Shown here one piece after another: positions 47,025-58,102 of a stretch of 64,000 bases of DNA (within the stretch, counting starts at the first letter, position 1; every line of letters begins with the position of its first letter). The DNA lies in the NCBI GenBank assembly GCA_035610365.1, contig CM069435.1, positions 59,827,389 through 59,891,388 on the forward strand. The letters run 5' to 3'. Below the pieces are notes generated by a model that searched no databases, was not told the DNA's origin, and worked only from the letters and a program-made list of their open reading frames with translations. Origin of the DNA: Aquatica leii (Eukaryota; Arthropoda; Insecta; Coleoptera; Lampyridae). Both the position numbers and the translations under genes were made by a program.

Positions 47025-47583
47025 ACAGTCATATTTTATCATTCAAAAGTGTTTGATGGCAGAGCCATCTCATAGTATAAATTTACTATGTGATTAAAAT
47101 TAACTGTAGATAGCTATAAACGATGGTAAATACGTTGAGTTATTTTAACACCCGCGAAATTCAAAATAAGCTTTGAAAATTCGTCGGGGTAAAACCACAA
47201 TGTAAAAGGACATTGGGGGTGAGCAATGTCAATGCAATTGTGTAAACGCCACCAGAGTGAACTACTAGACAGCTGTTTCGCCCTTTTGGGGCTCATCAAC
47301 TCTAATGTTGTTCCCACAATTGCGTTGACGGCCCTTATAGCTGTATAATTAAGTGCGACGAAGTTACCATTCAAAAGTGTTTGATGGCAGAACCATCTCA
47401 TAATATAAATTTACTATGTGATTAAAATTAACTGTAGATAGCTATGACATTGCTCACCCTCAATGTCCTTTTACGTTGTGGTTTTATCCCGACGAATTTT
47501 CAAAGCTTATTTTGAATTTCGCGGGTGTTAAACTAACTCAACGTATTTACCATCGTTTATAGCTATCTACAGTCATATTTTAT
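47025..47583. mobile_element. Complex PLE-like insertion: nested direct and inverted repeats with hammerhead-like core
   Basis: A 15-base direct repeat ACAGTCATATTTTAT flanks the unit (47025-47039, 47569-47583). Inside, segment A (47041-47117) recurs directly at 47369-47445, while segment B (about 47104-47231) recurs inverted at 47445-47571. The middle (47232-47368) holds the hammerhead-like core and GTGGGAACAACATTAGAG on the minus strand. The same core and tail occur singly at 23265-23400. Tandem and inverted terminal repeats of this kind are known in PLEs. No coding sequence. Confidence 0.6.
47268..47299 (-). ncRNA. Hammerhead-ribozyme-like core (TTGATGA, stem II GCCC-CAAAA-GGGC, GAAAC AGCT GTC)
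   Basis: The minus strand reads TTGATGA (consensus CTGATGA, so C3 is T), a 4-bp GC stem II with CAAAA loop, GAAAC, the loop AGCT, and GTC. GAAAC-AGCT-GTC forms a 2-bp stem III next to the cleavage triplet, exactly the type I arrangement. The C3 change is expected to lower or abolish cleavage. Stem I adjacent pairing is poor, though AGAGT upstream could pair with ACTCT nine bases past the cleavage point. Confidence 0.6.
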
Positions 47584-47667
47584 GTAATTTAGTGAATATA
47601 AATACAATGTGTTGTATTTTGTACCGAAATGCGTATGTTTTCATTTTTTTACGTTATACAAAAAAAT

Positions 47668-47712
47668 TTTTTTAACTACAGCTTATGCAATCAATTATAC
47701 ATTCGCGTATTA
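47668..47712. repeat. Dispersed repeat shared with 5800-5845
   Basis: ACTACAGCTTATGCAATC and ATTATACATTCGCGTA match the block at 5800-5845 with few differences. Both copies lie near hammerhead-bearing DNA. Confidence 0.45.
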
Positions 47713-47729
47713 GGGTTTTCTTATATTTA

Positions 47730-50282
47730 CTCATTTATAATGGGAGAGTTCTAGAAACAGTTTACTCTTTTATCAATAAATAAAATTAAGCTAATCGTGA
47801 TTTAAGTTCAAAATTCTGATTTCTGATTGATTGTTCAACAAAACTTAACGAACCAGGTATCGGATAACCTAATGAAATTGATTTTGGTCATCAAAGTTTG
47901 GAGGCACAACTTTAAACTTGTAAATAGTTTCTTTCCGATGGTCTATTAGTAACCTTTTGCTGGTAACACTTTCTTTACTAAAGCAATTAATTTTGTTTAT
48001 TTTTACTTGAAACAGTTTTAATTTGTCTTGTAATTTTGCTGTAATTTGTTTACTGCAACTCATATTTTTATTATTTTTAATTTAAAATACCTGTTTGGGT
48101 TTCTTCCTAAACAATTTTAATCTAGTTTACAATGCTAACTTTCTTCTTTTTTCTAATTTCTTCTTTGATAGTTATAATTTGTTTTTTAGTGTTTGTTTGT
48201 AAGTAAAGTAGTGTAAATTCTTGATTCTTTGAACAATCTTAGTTCTATTTTTTGACGATTTTTACAATTTTTTTTCTATTTTTCTACAATTTTTGCACAT
48301 TAAAAATTAGTTTACTTTTAATGAATAATGCATTTTAATATTTTTAATTTTTTTAAATTTGTTTTGAGTTTATGCAGGAAATTATAATTTAAAAGACAAT
48401 GCAACTAACTAATTTTTACTTTTAAAATGAACTGAATTGAAAACAATTCTTATATATATATATGCAATTATAAGATTGTTTATAGCAGTTAGTTAATTTG
48501 AACAATAAACATAAGAATTATAAAAGTTTTGTTAAATAGTCGTAGATATAGCAGGGACCACAGCAAATGTGATCGCTTTCTAGTTCGTTAGCTATCGAGA
48601 AGTTAATATTCCATTCTCTGTTCAGTAGGGTTGTTTTTGTAGATTTTTGATTTATTTTTATTTTGAAAAACTTTTTGTCTCGTATTCTATTTATATGCTC
48701 ATACCAAAAAATCTCTTTTTTTAAAATTTATTTTTATTGTTATTCATTCTGTTATTTCTTTGTTTTTTGTGTTACTGTTTTAATTCCTTAGCTTTAACTT
48801 TTTTTAAAAACTAATCTATAACTCAATTTTGATAAAGCATTTTATTTTATGTCACATAGATGTAGTGGTTTTTTTAAATTGTATTATTCAAACTGTGTTT
48901 TTTTATTATTAAGCAAAAAAGCAAGTTTAAATATAAAAAATTACAAGTCTACGTTAAAGTAGTTAGTATTTTTCAAATCGTAAATTCGTTTTTTTTTTAA
49001 TTTTTTTTACAGTTTTGTCTTGTATGCACTATACAAACTTATTTCAAATCGGTTATTTAAAAATAATTGTCTACAATTTTCTAATTTAGTTGCGTTGCTA
49101 AAAAATGTTTTGTGTTTACAAATTAAATTATATAAGAAACTTTATCTCGCTTTTAGCATACAGGTATATTAAAATAAATTGCTGTTATCTATTACTATTT
49201 CTACATAAATCCTCACTCACACCTCATTATTTAGCTTTCCAGCAAAGCCAAATTAGATTACACATTATAAACCGTATGTCTATATATAATAATTAACTAC
49301 TAGTTGTTATAGCAACTTATAATTAAACATCAAAGTCATTTGCTTTGTTTTGTGTTTGTTTGTAAGATCATAATTTTAACAAAAAGTTAAAAAGTTATAA
49401 AAGAGAATGTTTTTTTGAAACTAAATTTAAAAAAAATGTTTTGTAAAGTTATTTATATTGTACTGTTTTAATTACTACATTACTACAAAAAATATATTAA
49501 AACCGTATTAAATAATGCATTTATATAACAATATTTAATATCAGCTTTTTTTAATAGTCCTATTGATTAGAAACTTTTGTTATAACATTCATTTTAGTAT
49601 CACCTCCTACTGTGACATGTTTGTTTGTACGTTTCTACAATATTTTTTTTGAATAGTTTGCATTTATCAGAAAAGTTATATGTTAGCAATTATGTTGGCT
49701 ATACTTAAAAAAATTTCCTATTAGTTAGAGTATTTCTTAAGTTGAATTTAATTTAATTTGTAACAGTAGGTATTAGCAAAAACGATATATACTAAGTAGA
49801 ATAAAACATTTGATTTTTAAATCTAAAAATAAAGTAATAATCTCATTGTACGTTTGATACCGGTTAGGCTACGTAGTATATTCTTGGTTAGTTTTTGTAC
49901 ATATCAAAGACATTTTTGTACAAAATGATGTCATTTACAAAACGGTTACCACAGTATAAAAAAATATTCATTGCAACGTAACACAAAAATTAAAAATAAA
50001 ATTTTTAAAAATCGTGTGACTACAGTCGCTTTTAGTGTTGACGGTACATACAGAGTAAAAAAACTAGTTTGTATATTAGGTGATAACTGCAACTTTTTAG
50101 AATGCAATACTATTTATATGACTATTTTTTAGCCAACATTCATACATCAGACAGCGTTGCATAAGTACCTACTCATATTTTCTCAATATGATAAACTTTT
50201 AAATAATACAAAAAAGTTTATGTTTGGATAATATTTTATTATCATTTAGTATATTTGAACATTTTCCTACAACTTAATTTTT
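47730..50282. other. Very AT-rich DNA, nothing recognised
   Basis: Contains a TA dinucleotide run (around 48452-48464) and many poly-T tracts; short frames (47869-48063 minus, 49105-49296 plus) have no recognisable content. Confidence 0.5.
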
Positions 50283-51153
50283 GTTTAATTCAGTGGCGGT
50301 TTTTCGATTAGGTCATTGGGACAACGACCCTCCAAAGTCAATAAGGAATGTATTTTATTTACTTTAAAATTACAGAAAATTCGTGTTTAAATCAAATTGT
50401 CAGCGTTTGAATTTCAATTTTCATTGTAAGCGCAACAAATGCGAAAACTTACGAATTTACCCGAGATTGTTGTGTTTTATGGTCCGTGTGTATTATATAA
50501 TGTAGCCGAATCGTAAATGATAGTTATTGTAGTCAAGAGTGAAACACGCATAATACAATTTTATGCAAATAAGAAAAAGGCAACTAAATGCTTTCTGCGG
50601 TTGTCAGCCGGGTCCCATTTTACGTACTCAGTGCAATGCTTACGTCGCTTATTATTATCTACGCAACACTCGTTTGTAAAACAAAGATGCTGCAATGCAC
50701 ATTTTTTATCACATACGACAAACTTTGCACTCGATATTTTAGTTGTTTGATAATATTAATATTTAAGTACTTATTACCGTTTTTGTTTCATAATGGCGGT
50801 AGTACAAAGAATCTATATATGATTTATCAGATTAGATTTGTAGATGTGAAGAATCAAATAAATTTTACTGTTTTGTATGTTTACTATTTTCACACGATTC
50901 ATTATGGTGTAAAAATGGTGTTACCGATTTAAAACATTTAAATAAATAGATGGAAAAGCACTTTTTATCTGCGGATCACTGAAAAATTCGATCAATTGTT
51001 TAGCTAATTGCAAAGACAGATGAATAGATCTTAAATATAAACCGATTTAATGCAAAAGAGTTCTTTTTTTACTTTTTGTGATAGTCGCGTTTTTTGAATA
51101 TTTTAAAAATGACCCTATGGTATGATTGACCACCAGCCGCCACTAGTTTAATT
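50283..51153. mobile_element. 855-bp non-autonomous hAT-type element with perfect 8-bp target duplication
   Basis: The body 50291-51145 starts CAGTGGCGG and ends CCGCCACTA, with exact GTTTAATT duplications at 50283-50290 and 51146-51153. Eight-base duplications and these ends identify the hAT superfamily; the short element at 22921-23088 has the same ends (AGTGGCGGCTGrTGGTCAAT on the right end here and the left end there). Overlapping frames 50517-50750 and 50588-50932 do not resemble a hAT transposase, so it must rely on another copy for movement. Confidence 0.75.
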
Positions 51154-51964
51154 ATTATTCAAACACAAGACATCACTACAATAATCACTTTCCAACGTTA
51201 CCATGAGAATGTGCGATATTATGATATACAGCATTGCCTTCCTGAAACACTAAATTTAATCTATTTGATAAAAATTGTGTTTTTAGTTATTTTGTAAAAT
51301 TAGATTAACTTTTGTCATTGTGGTAATAGTTGATATTGAAAAAATCTTTTTTTGCTTCTAGCATAAAAGGTTGTTAAACAATTTTTTTATAGGGATATTG
51401 GTGTTCTCTGATTGATTCTTGAAAATTAACAACGCAAATTTTTACTGATTTTAAAAAGGGTGCTGGTATGCTTATTGTTCTTATTTTCAGATGTTTGCAG
51501 TAGTTGAATCCCGATAGGAATTATGTACCCTGCTGTTTTATTACAAGTTAGATTGTTGTTTTTTTGCAACTCTTTAACAGAAAAATATCCGGAGCTACAT
51601 TTCTTACCCTTTCAACTGCCAATAATTAAATTTGTAATATACCGTTTTTTAACATCCGTTGTCTTGTAAACAGACATCCATATTTAATTGTTTTTGATGG
51701 CAATATTAATTGCTTCAACAGTAAATTTATAACTGCAGTCAACATGCTTTTTTTTGTAAAGTTGTGGCAGAAGGCAATATATTACGTGGTTTTTCACGTA
51801 ACTAAAAAAGCGACAGTTGACTCAGTTTTTCAGGCGATAGAGTCGTAAGCTTTGTGGTGTTAAATTATAAAATGAATTTCAAAAGGCGCCAAAACGATGA
51901 AAGACTAAAGCGAGAGACACAGTTTAAATCTACTTGCAGTTAAAATAAAACAATTAACAAGACA
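51154..51964. other. AT-rich DNA, nothing recognised
   Basis: No feature recognised before the BEL/Pao target duplication. Confidence 0.5.
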
Positions 51965-51969
51965 GAAGT

Positions 51970-52158
51970 TGGTAATTTATTGTTGATATAGTGGACTGTA
52001 TAAAAAACTGCACTTGTTCATATTTAAACTTTAATAAACATTAAGAAAATTAAACTTGTTACAATAAACGAACTGGAGTTGTCGCCATGTTCTTTACAAC
52101 CCCATTCTTCGCATCTGCGCATACCAACATCACAAAAATATATGAAAATATTTCTCCA
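51970..52158 (-). repeat. 3' LTR of BEL/Pao element
   Basis: 189 bp, TG...CA on both strands, identical to 57914-58102. In sense orientation an AATAAA (complement at 51976-51981) sits close to the end, a likely polyadenylation signal. Confidence 0.95.
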
Positions 52159-52174
52159 TGCCGCCCGCCTTGAC
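52159..52174 (-). promoter_or_regulatory. Polypurine-tract-like sequence
   Basis: The sense strand just inside the 3' LTR reads AAGGCGGGCGGCA before TGGAGAAA. It is purine-rich with a few C, as in other BEL elements, and would prime plus-strand DNA. Confidence 0.6.
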
Positions 52175-52313
52175 AGACTGCCACGTCTTCAACATTAAAC
52201 AATTCTTAACACTAACTTAACTTATGAAACAACATCAGCAACTAACATTAAATTCAGCAAAACAACAAAAAAAATACAAGTACTAACTATACATTATATA
52301 AGGAAATTATTTT

Positions 52314-54776
52314 TCAAGTAAAATTGTCATTTTCCGGTTTACATGGAAGAGGACACAGTTTAACAACGGGACGTTTAAACACTCCTTTGACTGTTTTAAC
52401 ACTGGCAACCCGAACTCGGTTATCACTTCCCGGATGTAGCTTGACGATTTTTCCAAGAATCCATTTTGACGGAGGTAGATTATCCACCTTTATGATAACC
52501 ATAGTGCCAACGGAAATATTAGTTGAATTATCAACCCATTTTCTTCTTTGTTGTAAAGAATTTAAATAATCGCGAGACCAACGTCGCCAAAAACTTTGAT
52601 GCAATTGCTGTAGCAGCTGATATCTTGATAACTTGTTTATCGGTATATTTAAAACATCTGGATCAGGTGGCGTTGTAATTATTTTGCCAATCAAAAAATG
52701 AGCAGGAGTTAGTGGAGTTAAATCATTAGGATCGGGTGATAAAGGATAAAGCGGTCTGGAATTTAAAACTGCCTCAATTTGAGTCAAAACAGTGGCAAAT
52801 TCTTCGTATGTTAAAATAGTTTCGCCTATAACTTTATAAAAATGTCTTTTAAAAGATTTAATATTGGCTTCCCAAATACCTCCAAAATGAGGTGAGTTTG
52901 GAGGCAAAAAATGCCACTTTATTTGATTTCTAACAGTATAATCCACAATTTCATGTTCATTTTGTCTCAAAAACGTATGCATTTCATTTAAAATATTATT
53001 CGCGCCTACAAAATTTGTTCCGTTTTCAGAGTACAACTCAGACGGAAAACCTCTACGAGCTGAAAATCTTCTGAGACAAGCAATGAAAGCTTCAGACGTC
53101 AAGTCTGAAATTAACTCAAGGTGAATCGCCTTAACACTTAAACAAATAAATAAACAAACATAAGCTTTACTAATTTTGCTTCCACGAAACTTTCTGTCCT
53201 TAATATTAAAAGGGCCAGCGTAATCTATACCAGTGTGACAAAATGGCAAAACATTTGTAATTCTTTGCCTGGGTAAATCTCCCATTGTAACGTTCAAAGG
53301 CTTTGGACAAAACTTGAAGCACTTTATACAATTTTTAACAACAACCTTTGCAAGACTCATGCCTCTCAAAGGCCAATAAATCTGTCTGATACTGTTCAGC
53401 AATAATTGCGGACCTGCGTGCAACAACCTAATATGTTCAGATCGAAACAACAACCTTGTAAGAAAATGCTTAGAATCTAATATAATCGGATGCTTAGCGT
53501 TATATGGTAAATCAGAATGTTTGAGTCTACCTCCAACCCTTATTAAACCATCTTTATCAAGAAAAGCTGATAAACCATTGAATCGATTTTTTAAACCTTT
53601 GTTATTATTATTTTTGGACAACCAATTTAATTCTTGTGAAAAGCTTTGCTGCTGTGATAACTTAATTAAACATTTCATAGAATCATTAATTTCTTCAATT
53701 GATAAATTGCCTGTCAAACGCGGATTTCCCCTTTTCAAACTAAGAGCATTTAAACAAAATCTACGACAGTAGGCTATGACTCTCTGCAGTCTTAATAAAG
53801 AAGAAAACCTTGAAAATACATCAAATTGTTGCATGGCGTAAAATATATGTGGATCGTCTTCTTTCTTTAATTCAGGTAAATCATTTAATGACGGAGTAAA
53901 CTTAAAACCATAATTAGAAACATCAAAATTGCAAATCCAAGAAGGGCCACACCACCACATCTCATTACTAAGAAGTTCGGAAGGAAAAAGACCTCTGGAC
54001 GCGATATCAGCAGGATTTTGCGCTGAAGAAACATAATTCCATTTAAACTTATACGTCAAACTTTGAATTTCACTAACTCGTGTACTTACAAACGTCTGCA
54101 ATCTAAAGGGTTCTGTGTGAATCCAATGCAGAACAATTAAAGAATCTGACCAAAGATAACACTCAAAATCAAACATCATACATTCGGAAACGCTTGCGAC
54201 TAATCTAGCTAACGTTAGAGCAGCTAAAAGTTCTAATCTTGGTATAGTAAGCTGTTTTAAAGGAGATACTTTTGTTTTTGCACATAAAAGTGAAACCTTA
54301 ACTTCACCGTGGTCATTAACTGACCGCATATAAAGTACAGCTCCATATGATCTGTTACTAGCATCAGAAAAACCAAAAAGTTGAATCCTAGACGGCTTCG
54401 ACACTAGAACATTTCTTGAAATCTTAAGAGAATTTAAATTAATCAAATCCTTTTGAAACAAACGCCATTTTTCTCGTAAACTATAAGGTAATTCATCATC
54501 CCAATCTATTCTAAGACTCCATAACTTTTGGATCAAACGCTTGGCAAGTATAACCGACGGAGAAAGTACTCCTAACGGGTCATAAATTTTTGAAATCTCA
54601 GATAAGACATATCTTTTGGTACAACGACCAACAACAACTGAATCTGTAAACGCAAACGACAAATCATCAGAATCACAATTCCATTGAATCCCTAAACACT
54701 TAGTGTCTTTATCACAAATTCTTAAAATGTTTGAATCATTACAATCATCTTTAAATGTATCCAAAATCTTTGACTA
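52314..54776 (-). CDS. BEL/Pao pol, RNase H and integrase part (816 codons open)
   Basis: The open frame joins the upstream RT frame by a one-base shift near 54772-54776; its nominal first codon at 54764 is TTG and not a real start. In order: a Pao linker (YVLSEISKIYDPLGVLSP, residues ~50-70); RNase H with LFGFSDASNRSYGAVLY, LTIPRLELLAAL, LWSDSLIVLHW and NPADIASRG carrying its acidic residues (about 150-260); integrase zinc finger (HIRLLHAG ... CIKC); integrase core with GIDYAGPF (first Asp), LYSENGTNF and GGIWEANIKSF (Glu); and the C-terminal DUF5641 region (QLHQSFWRRWSRDYL). The second catalytic Asp is Glu (GAA), so strand transfer is probably impaired. Stop follows at 52314. Confidence 0.9.
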
Positions 54777-56341
54777 TTCGACCTCCATTTCCTTAAACTA
54801 AAATTACCCGAATGTAAAATCTTAGAAATCTCTGTACAAATTTTTATCGCTTCGGTCTCATTTTGAAATCCAACTATTAAATCGTCAACATAGAAATTTT
54901 CTAATATCATTTTAGAAGCGACGGGAAATTGTTCCTTAAAATCAAATGCAAGCTGGTGCAAACATCTCATTGCCAAAAAAGGGGCGCTAGTCAATCCGTA
55001 CGTAACAGTATTAAGGTCATATATCTCTAAATCATCCGTTTTATTAAATCTCCAAACTATTCTTTGAAACCGTCTATCGTCGGTATGTACTAAAACCTGT
55101 CTGTACATTTTAGATATATCAGACGAAACAACATAAGGAAACTGTCTAAACTTAATCAAAATCTGAAATAAACTACTTAAAATCTGGGGACCTGTAAACT
55201 GTAAATCATTCACAGAATATCCCGTACTGGATGGCGACGAACCATTAAAAACAACTCTTACCTTAGTGGTAATACTATCTTCTTTAAAAATGGCGTGGTG
55301 CGGAAGAAAATAAGAAATCTCATTCCTCTGAAAATCTTTAACTAAACTCATATGACCTAAATCTAGGTATTCCTTCATAAAACTCACGTAATCATTTCTT
55401 AAACTAGGAATTTTTTCGAACTTTCGTTCCAAAGCTAAAAACCGCTTAACAGCTAAATCCTTTGAATCACCAAGTTTTGAAACTTCATCTTTAAAAGGTA
55501 TCCTGACGACAAAACGACCATTTAAATCGCGCGAAAAAGTAGTTCTAAACAACTGCTCACATCTCTTATCGTTAGCGGACAGTAATCGTTCGGAACTGAC
55601 TTCCTCAATTAACCAAAATCGTTGTAAAGATTCATTTAAATCCAAATCTTGTCCAACTGACGAAAAAAAACACGAAGTTCTAGACCCTAAAGGTCCAGTT
55701 GTTAAACAACCCGATACAGTGTAACCAAAAACTGTTTTTTGTAACGTTGGTAAACCTTTTCCCAAAACAAATTGATGAGGCCTTAAACAATCCCAGAAAC
55801 TAGAAGCACCAATAAGTAAATCTATGGTTTTTGGTTCGTGAAAATCCGGGTTAGCTAAAATTACATTTTTTGGAAACTTAAGTTCTGAAACATTTATAGG
55901 ACAGCTAGGCAGATCAGAAATCTTTGGCAATATAAAACATTTGAGGTTTAAACTGAAATCATTAATCATAGATTGAACGTTGATATTACAACCTTTTTTT
56001 AAATGCGCAGTAGAAGAAGTAATGCCAGTTATATGTACATCTATACTAGATTGGGTTAAACCAAGTCTAGAAACTAAATCCGTTGTAATAAAATTAGCTT
56101 GCGATCCTGAATCTAAAATCGCATAACAAGTATGCTTATTTCCATGTAAATCAAAAACATAAACTTTTGCAGTACACAACATGACTTGTGACTCTATTAA
56201 ACTTGTAAGTACAGCTTGCTCTTTAGGAGCATGCAATAATCTGCTGTGCTTTTCTTTGCACTGAAAACACGAATCTGATTTGCAAGAGTCAACCGAATGG
56301 CCCTTGCATAAACAATTTAAACACAACCTTAGGGATTTCAC
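54722..56341 (-). CDS. BEL/Pao gag end, protease and reverse transcriptase (539 codons open)
   Basis: The frame is in fact open from about 56480, so 56341 (the first ATG) is not the biological start. It carries two zinc-knuckle-like units (NYCGANDHKIYKC at about 56430, CLNCLCKGHSVDSC), the DUF1758 aspartic protease (AILDSGSQANFIT), LIGASSFWDCLRPHQFVLGK, and RT with RVVFNGSSPSS, SSDISKMYRQV (first Asp), YGLTSAPFLAMRCL and FYVDDLIVGF (YVDD box). The RT residues are intact. The frame runs off at 54722 after SQRFWIHLK because of the one-base shift that moves the product to the next frame. Function: polyprotein processing and cDNA synthesis in the cytoplasm. Confidence 0.9.
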   Translation of the reverse strand: MKSLRLCLNCLCKGHSVDSCKSDSCFQCKEKHSRLLHAPKEQAVLTSLIESQVMLCTAKVYVFDLHGNKHTCYAILDSGSQANFITTDLVSRLGLTQSSIDVHITGITSSTAHLKKGCNINVQSMINDFSLNLKCFILPKISDLPSCPINVSELKFPKNVILANPDFHEPKTIDLLIGASSFWDCLRPHQFVLGKGLPTLQKTVFGYTVSGCLTTGPLGSRTSCFFSSVGQDLDLNESLQRFWLIEEVSSERLLSANDKRCEQLFRTTFSRDLNGRFVVRIPFKDEVSKLGDSKDLAVKRFLALERKFEKIPSLRNDYVSFMKEYLDLGHMSLVKDFQRNEISYFLPHHAIFKEDSITTKVRVVFNGSSPSSTGYSVNDLQFTGPQILSSLFQILIKFRQFPYVVSSDISKMYRQVLVHTDDRRFQRIVWRFNKTDDLEIYDLNTVTYGLTSAPFLAMRCLHQLAFDFKEQFPVASKMILENFYVDDLIVGFQNETEAIKICTEISKILHSGNFSLRKWRSNSQRFWIHLKMIVMIQTF

Positions 56342-56631
56342 TTGTGCTAATCTTTCAGGAACACTTAGGTCACAAAATCGATTACATTTGTAAATCTTGT
56401 GATCATTAGCTCCACAATAATTCCATTGTGCCGACCTTGTAGTACTATCGGTTTTATTTATAAAACTTTTAACATTTTGTGCTTGGCATTAGAGTTCTCA
56501 AAAAACTTGCTTTTAAAACTGTTATCACGATCTAATTTAATATTCAAATCAAAACATTCAAGCAAATCGGCTCTGCCTTTTAGAAAATCAGTAACTTGGT
56601 TTAACATAGGTAAATCTGTATCTTCCTTAAC

Positions 56632-57489
56632 TTATTCCCATTCACAGGCTGTTGAGTTGTCCAACTTTGTGCTAACTAAAAAGATAAATAGTGGATCCCA
56701 AGAATCTGCATCTAAACCTAAGTTGGTAAGGGCTCTTAAATGTTTAAACAAAGAATCAAATAAATTCCGTAAAGAAAAAGATGACTCCTTTAAAATGTTA
56801 GGAAGATTAAACAAACTTTTAATATGACTTGTAATTAACAACTTTCGGTTATCAAATCTTTGACATAAGAGATCCCATGCAACTTGATAATTTTCCTGAG
56901 AAAACTCCAAAGACTGAATAATCTTTAATGCAGTACTATTTAAACTAGCACGTAAATAATGAAACTTTTGAATGTCATTAATTAACGTATTTTTATTTAT
57001 CAATGAATCAAAAATGTCTTTAAAATTTAACCAACCCTCATAAGTTCCATCAAATTTTGGTAGATCTATAACTGGTAATTTAATACTAGATTTAGACAAA
57101 TCCGTTTGTCTTATATTTTGAGACATCGGCGAAGAATCAGCCGAATGAATCGACCTATTTTCAAACTCAGAAACATTCAAACGCTTTAACATTTTTTTTG
57201 CAATAGCTAAATGTTTGTTATATTTATTTTCAAACTCATCCCGTTCTTTGTATTGGTCATCCAGTTGACCTTCATCGCATGAAGCCTCCACTAAAGCTTG
57301 AACTTCATCAAATTCACTAAAAATTAGTGTTAATTTATCTAATCTTTCCTCTAACTCAATAATCGTTTCTTCAATTAATGAAGATGAATCTCGATTAAAC
57401 TGTTCAGAAATCGGTTTTAAAAAATTAATAAAAGAAGTAAGTTTATGTTTAACTCCACCTCTTTTTCTAATTAAGCCAAGCATATCCAT
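56632..57489 (-). CDS. BEL/Pao gag, DUF1759 (285 codons, then stop)
   Basis: Starts at an ATG (57487-57489), 425 bases inside the 5' LTR edge. Residues ~15-110 are predicted helical (KLTSFINFLKPISEQF, IEETIIELEERLDKL); the DUF1759 gag core follows (LPKFDGTYEGWLNFKDIF, FHYLRASLNSTALKIIQSL, YQVAWDLLCQRFDNRKLL). It ends ACEWE at TAA (56632-56634). The same frame then stays open to about 56460 (translation beginning VKEDTDLPMLNQ), so the stop is a point change rather than the natural gag end. A frameshift of one base near 56475-56500 follows. Gag forms the particle that holds RNA. Confidence 0.85.
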   Translation of the reverse strand: MDMLGLIRKRGGVKHKLTSFINFLKPISEQFNRDSSSLIEETIIELEERLDKLTLIFSEFDEVQALVEASCDEGQLDDQYKERDEFENKYNKHLAIAKKMLKRLNVSEFENRSIHSADSSPMSQNIRQTDLSKSSIKLPVIDLPKFDGTYEGWLNFKDIFDSLINKNTLINDIQKFHYLRASLNSTALKIIQSLEFSQENYQVAWDLLCQRFDNRKLLITSHIKSLFNLPNILKESSFSLRNLFDSLFKHLRALTNLGLDADSWDPLFIFLVSTKLDNSTACEWE

Positions 57490-57886
57490 AATTGAAATCT
57501 TATTTAAATCTTTAAATCTAATTATTCTTTAATCCGTGTGCAAATTTGCAAATCTATAATCTTCAATAATCGTAAGTAATTGGAATACCAATATACCTAA
57601 ATTTTAATCTTTAACATCGTTAATCAATAAAACAAAATAATTTTTTTAACGTGAAACACGCTACTTTGACTCAAAATAAAACAAACAGGAAAGAAATGGA
57701 ACGTACTCACTTTTGATCGTATTCATGTATAAATCTTCTAATCAATAATTTAATAATCCAATCCATGCGAACTCGAGTGCCGGGTTCAATGAAATTCATC
57801 CAACGATAAGCGCATCGAACAATGGGGCGCTTGTGCATCAAGCTTGTGCATCACTTCTACAAACGTTTAACGGTGTAAAACAATCC

Positions 57887-57907
57887 AAATGCGGCGAGTA
57901 AGGACCA
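57887..57907 (-). promoter_or_regulatory. Candidate tRNA primer-binding site
   Basis: Six bases inside the 5' LTR the sense strand reads TGGTCCTTACTCGCC, starting with TGG as expected for pairing with a tRNA 3' CCA. I could not assign the tRNA. Confidence 0.55.
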
Positions 57908-57913
57908 ATTTTA

Positions 57914-58102
57914 TGGTAATTTATTGTTGATATAGTGGACTGTATAAAAAACTGCACTTGTTCATATTTAAACTTTAATAAACATTAAGAAAATTAAACT
58001 TGTTACAATAAACGAACTGGAGTTGTCGCCATGTTCTTTACAACCCCATTCTTCGCATCTGCGCATACCAACATCACAAAAATATATGAAAATATTTCTC
58101 CA
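57914..58102 (-). repeat. 5' LTR of BEL/Pao element
   Basis: 189 bp, identical to 51970-52158. Being at the sense start, it would hold the promoter; I did not see a clear TATA box. Confidence 0.95.

Noticed and set aside
50517..50932. Overlapping 77- and 114-codon frames
   Set aside because: They lie inside a non-autonomous hAT-type element and do not resemble a transposase.
52324..53772. Plus-strand frames of 81 and 83 codons
   Set aside because: Shadows opposite the BEL/Pao pol frame.
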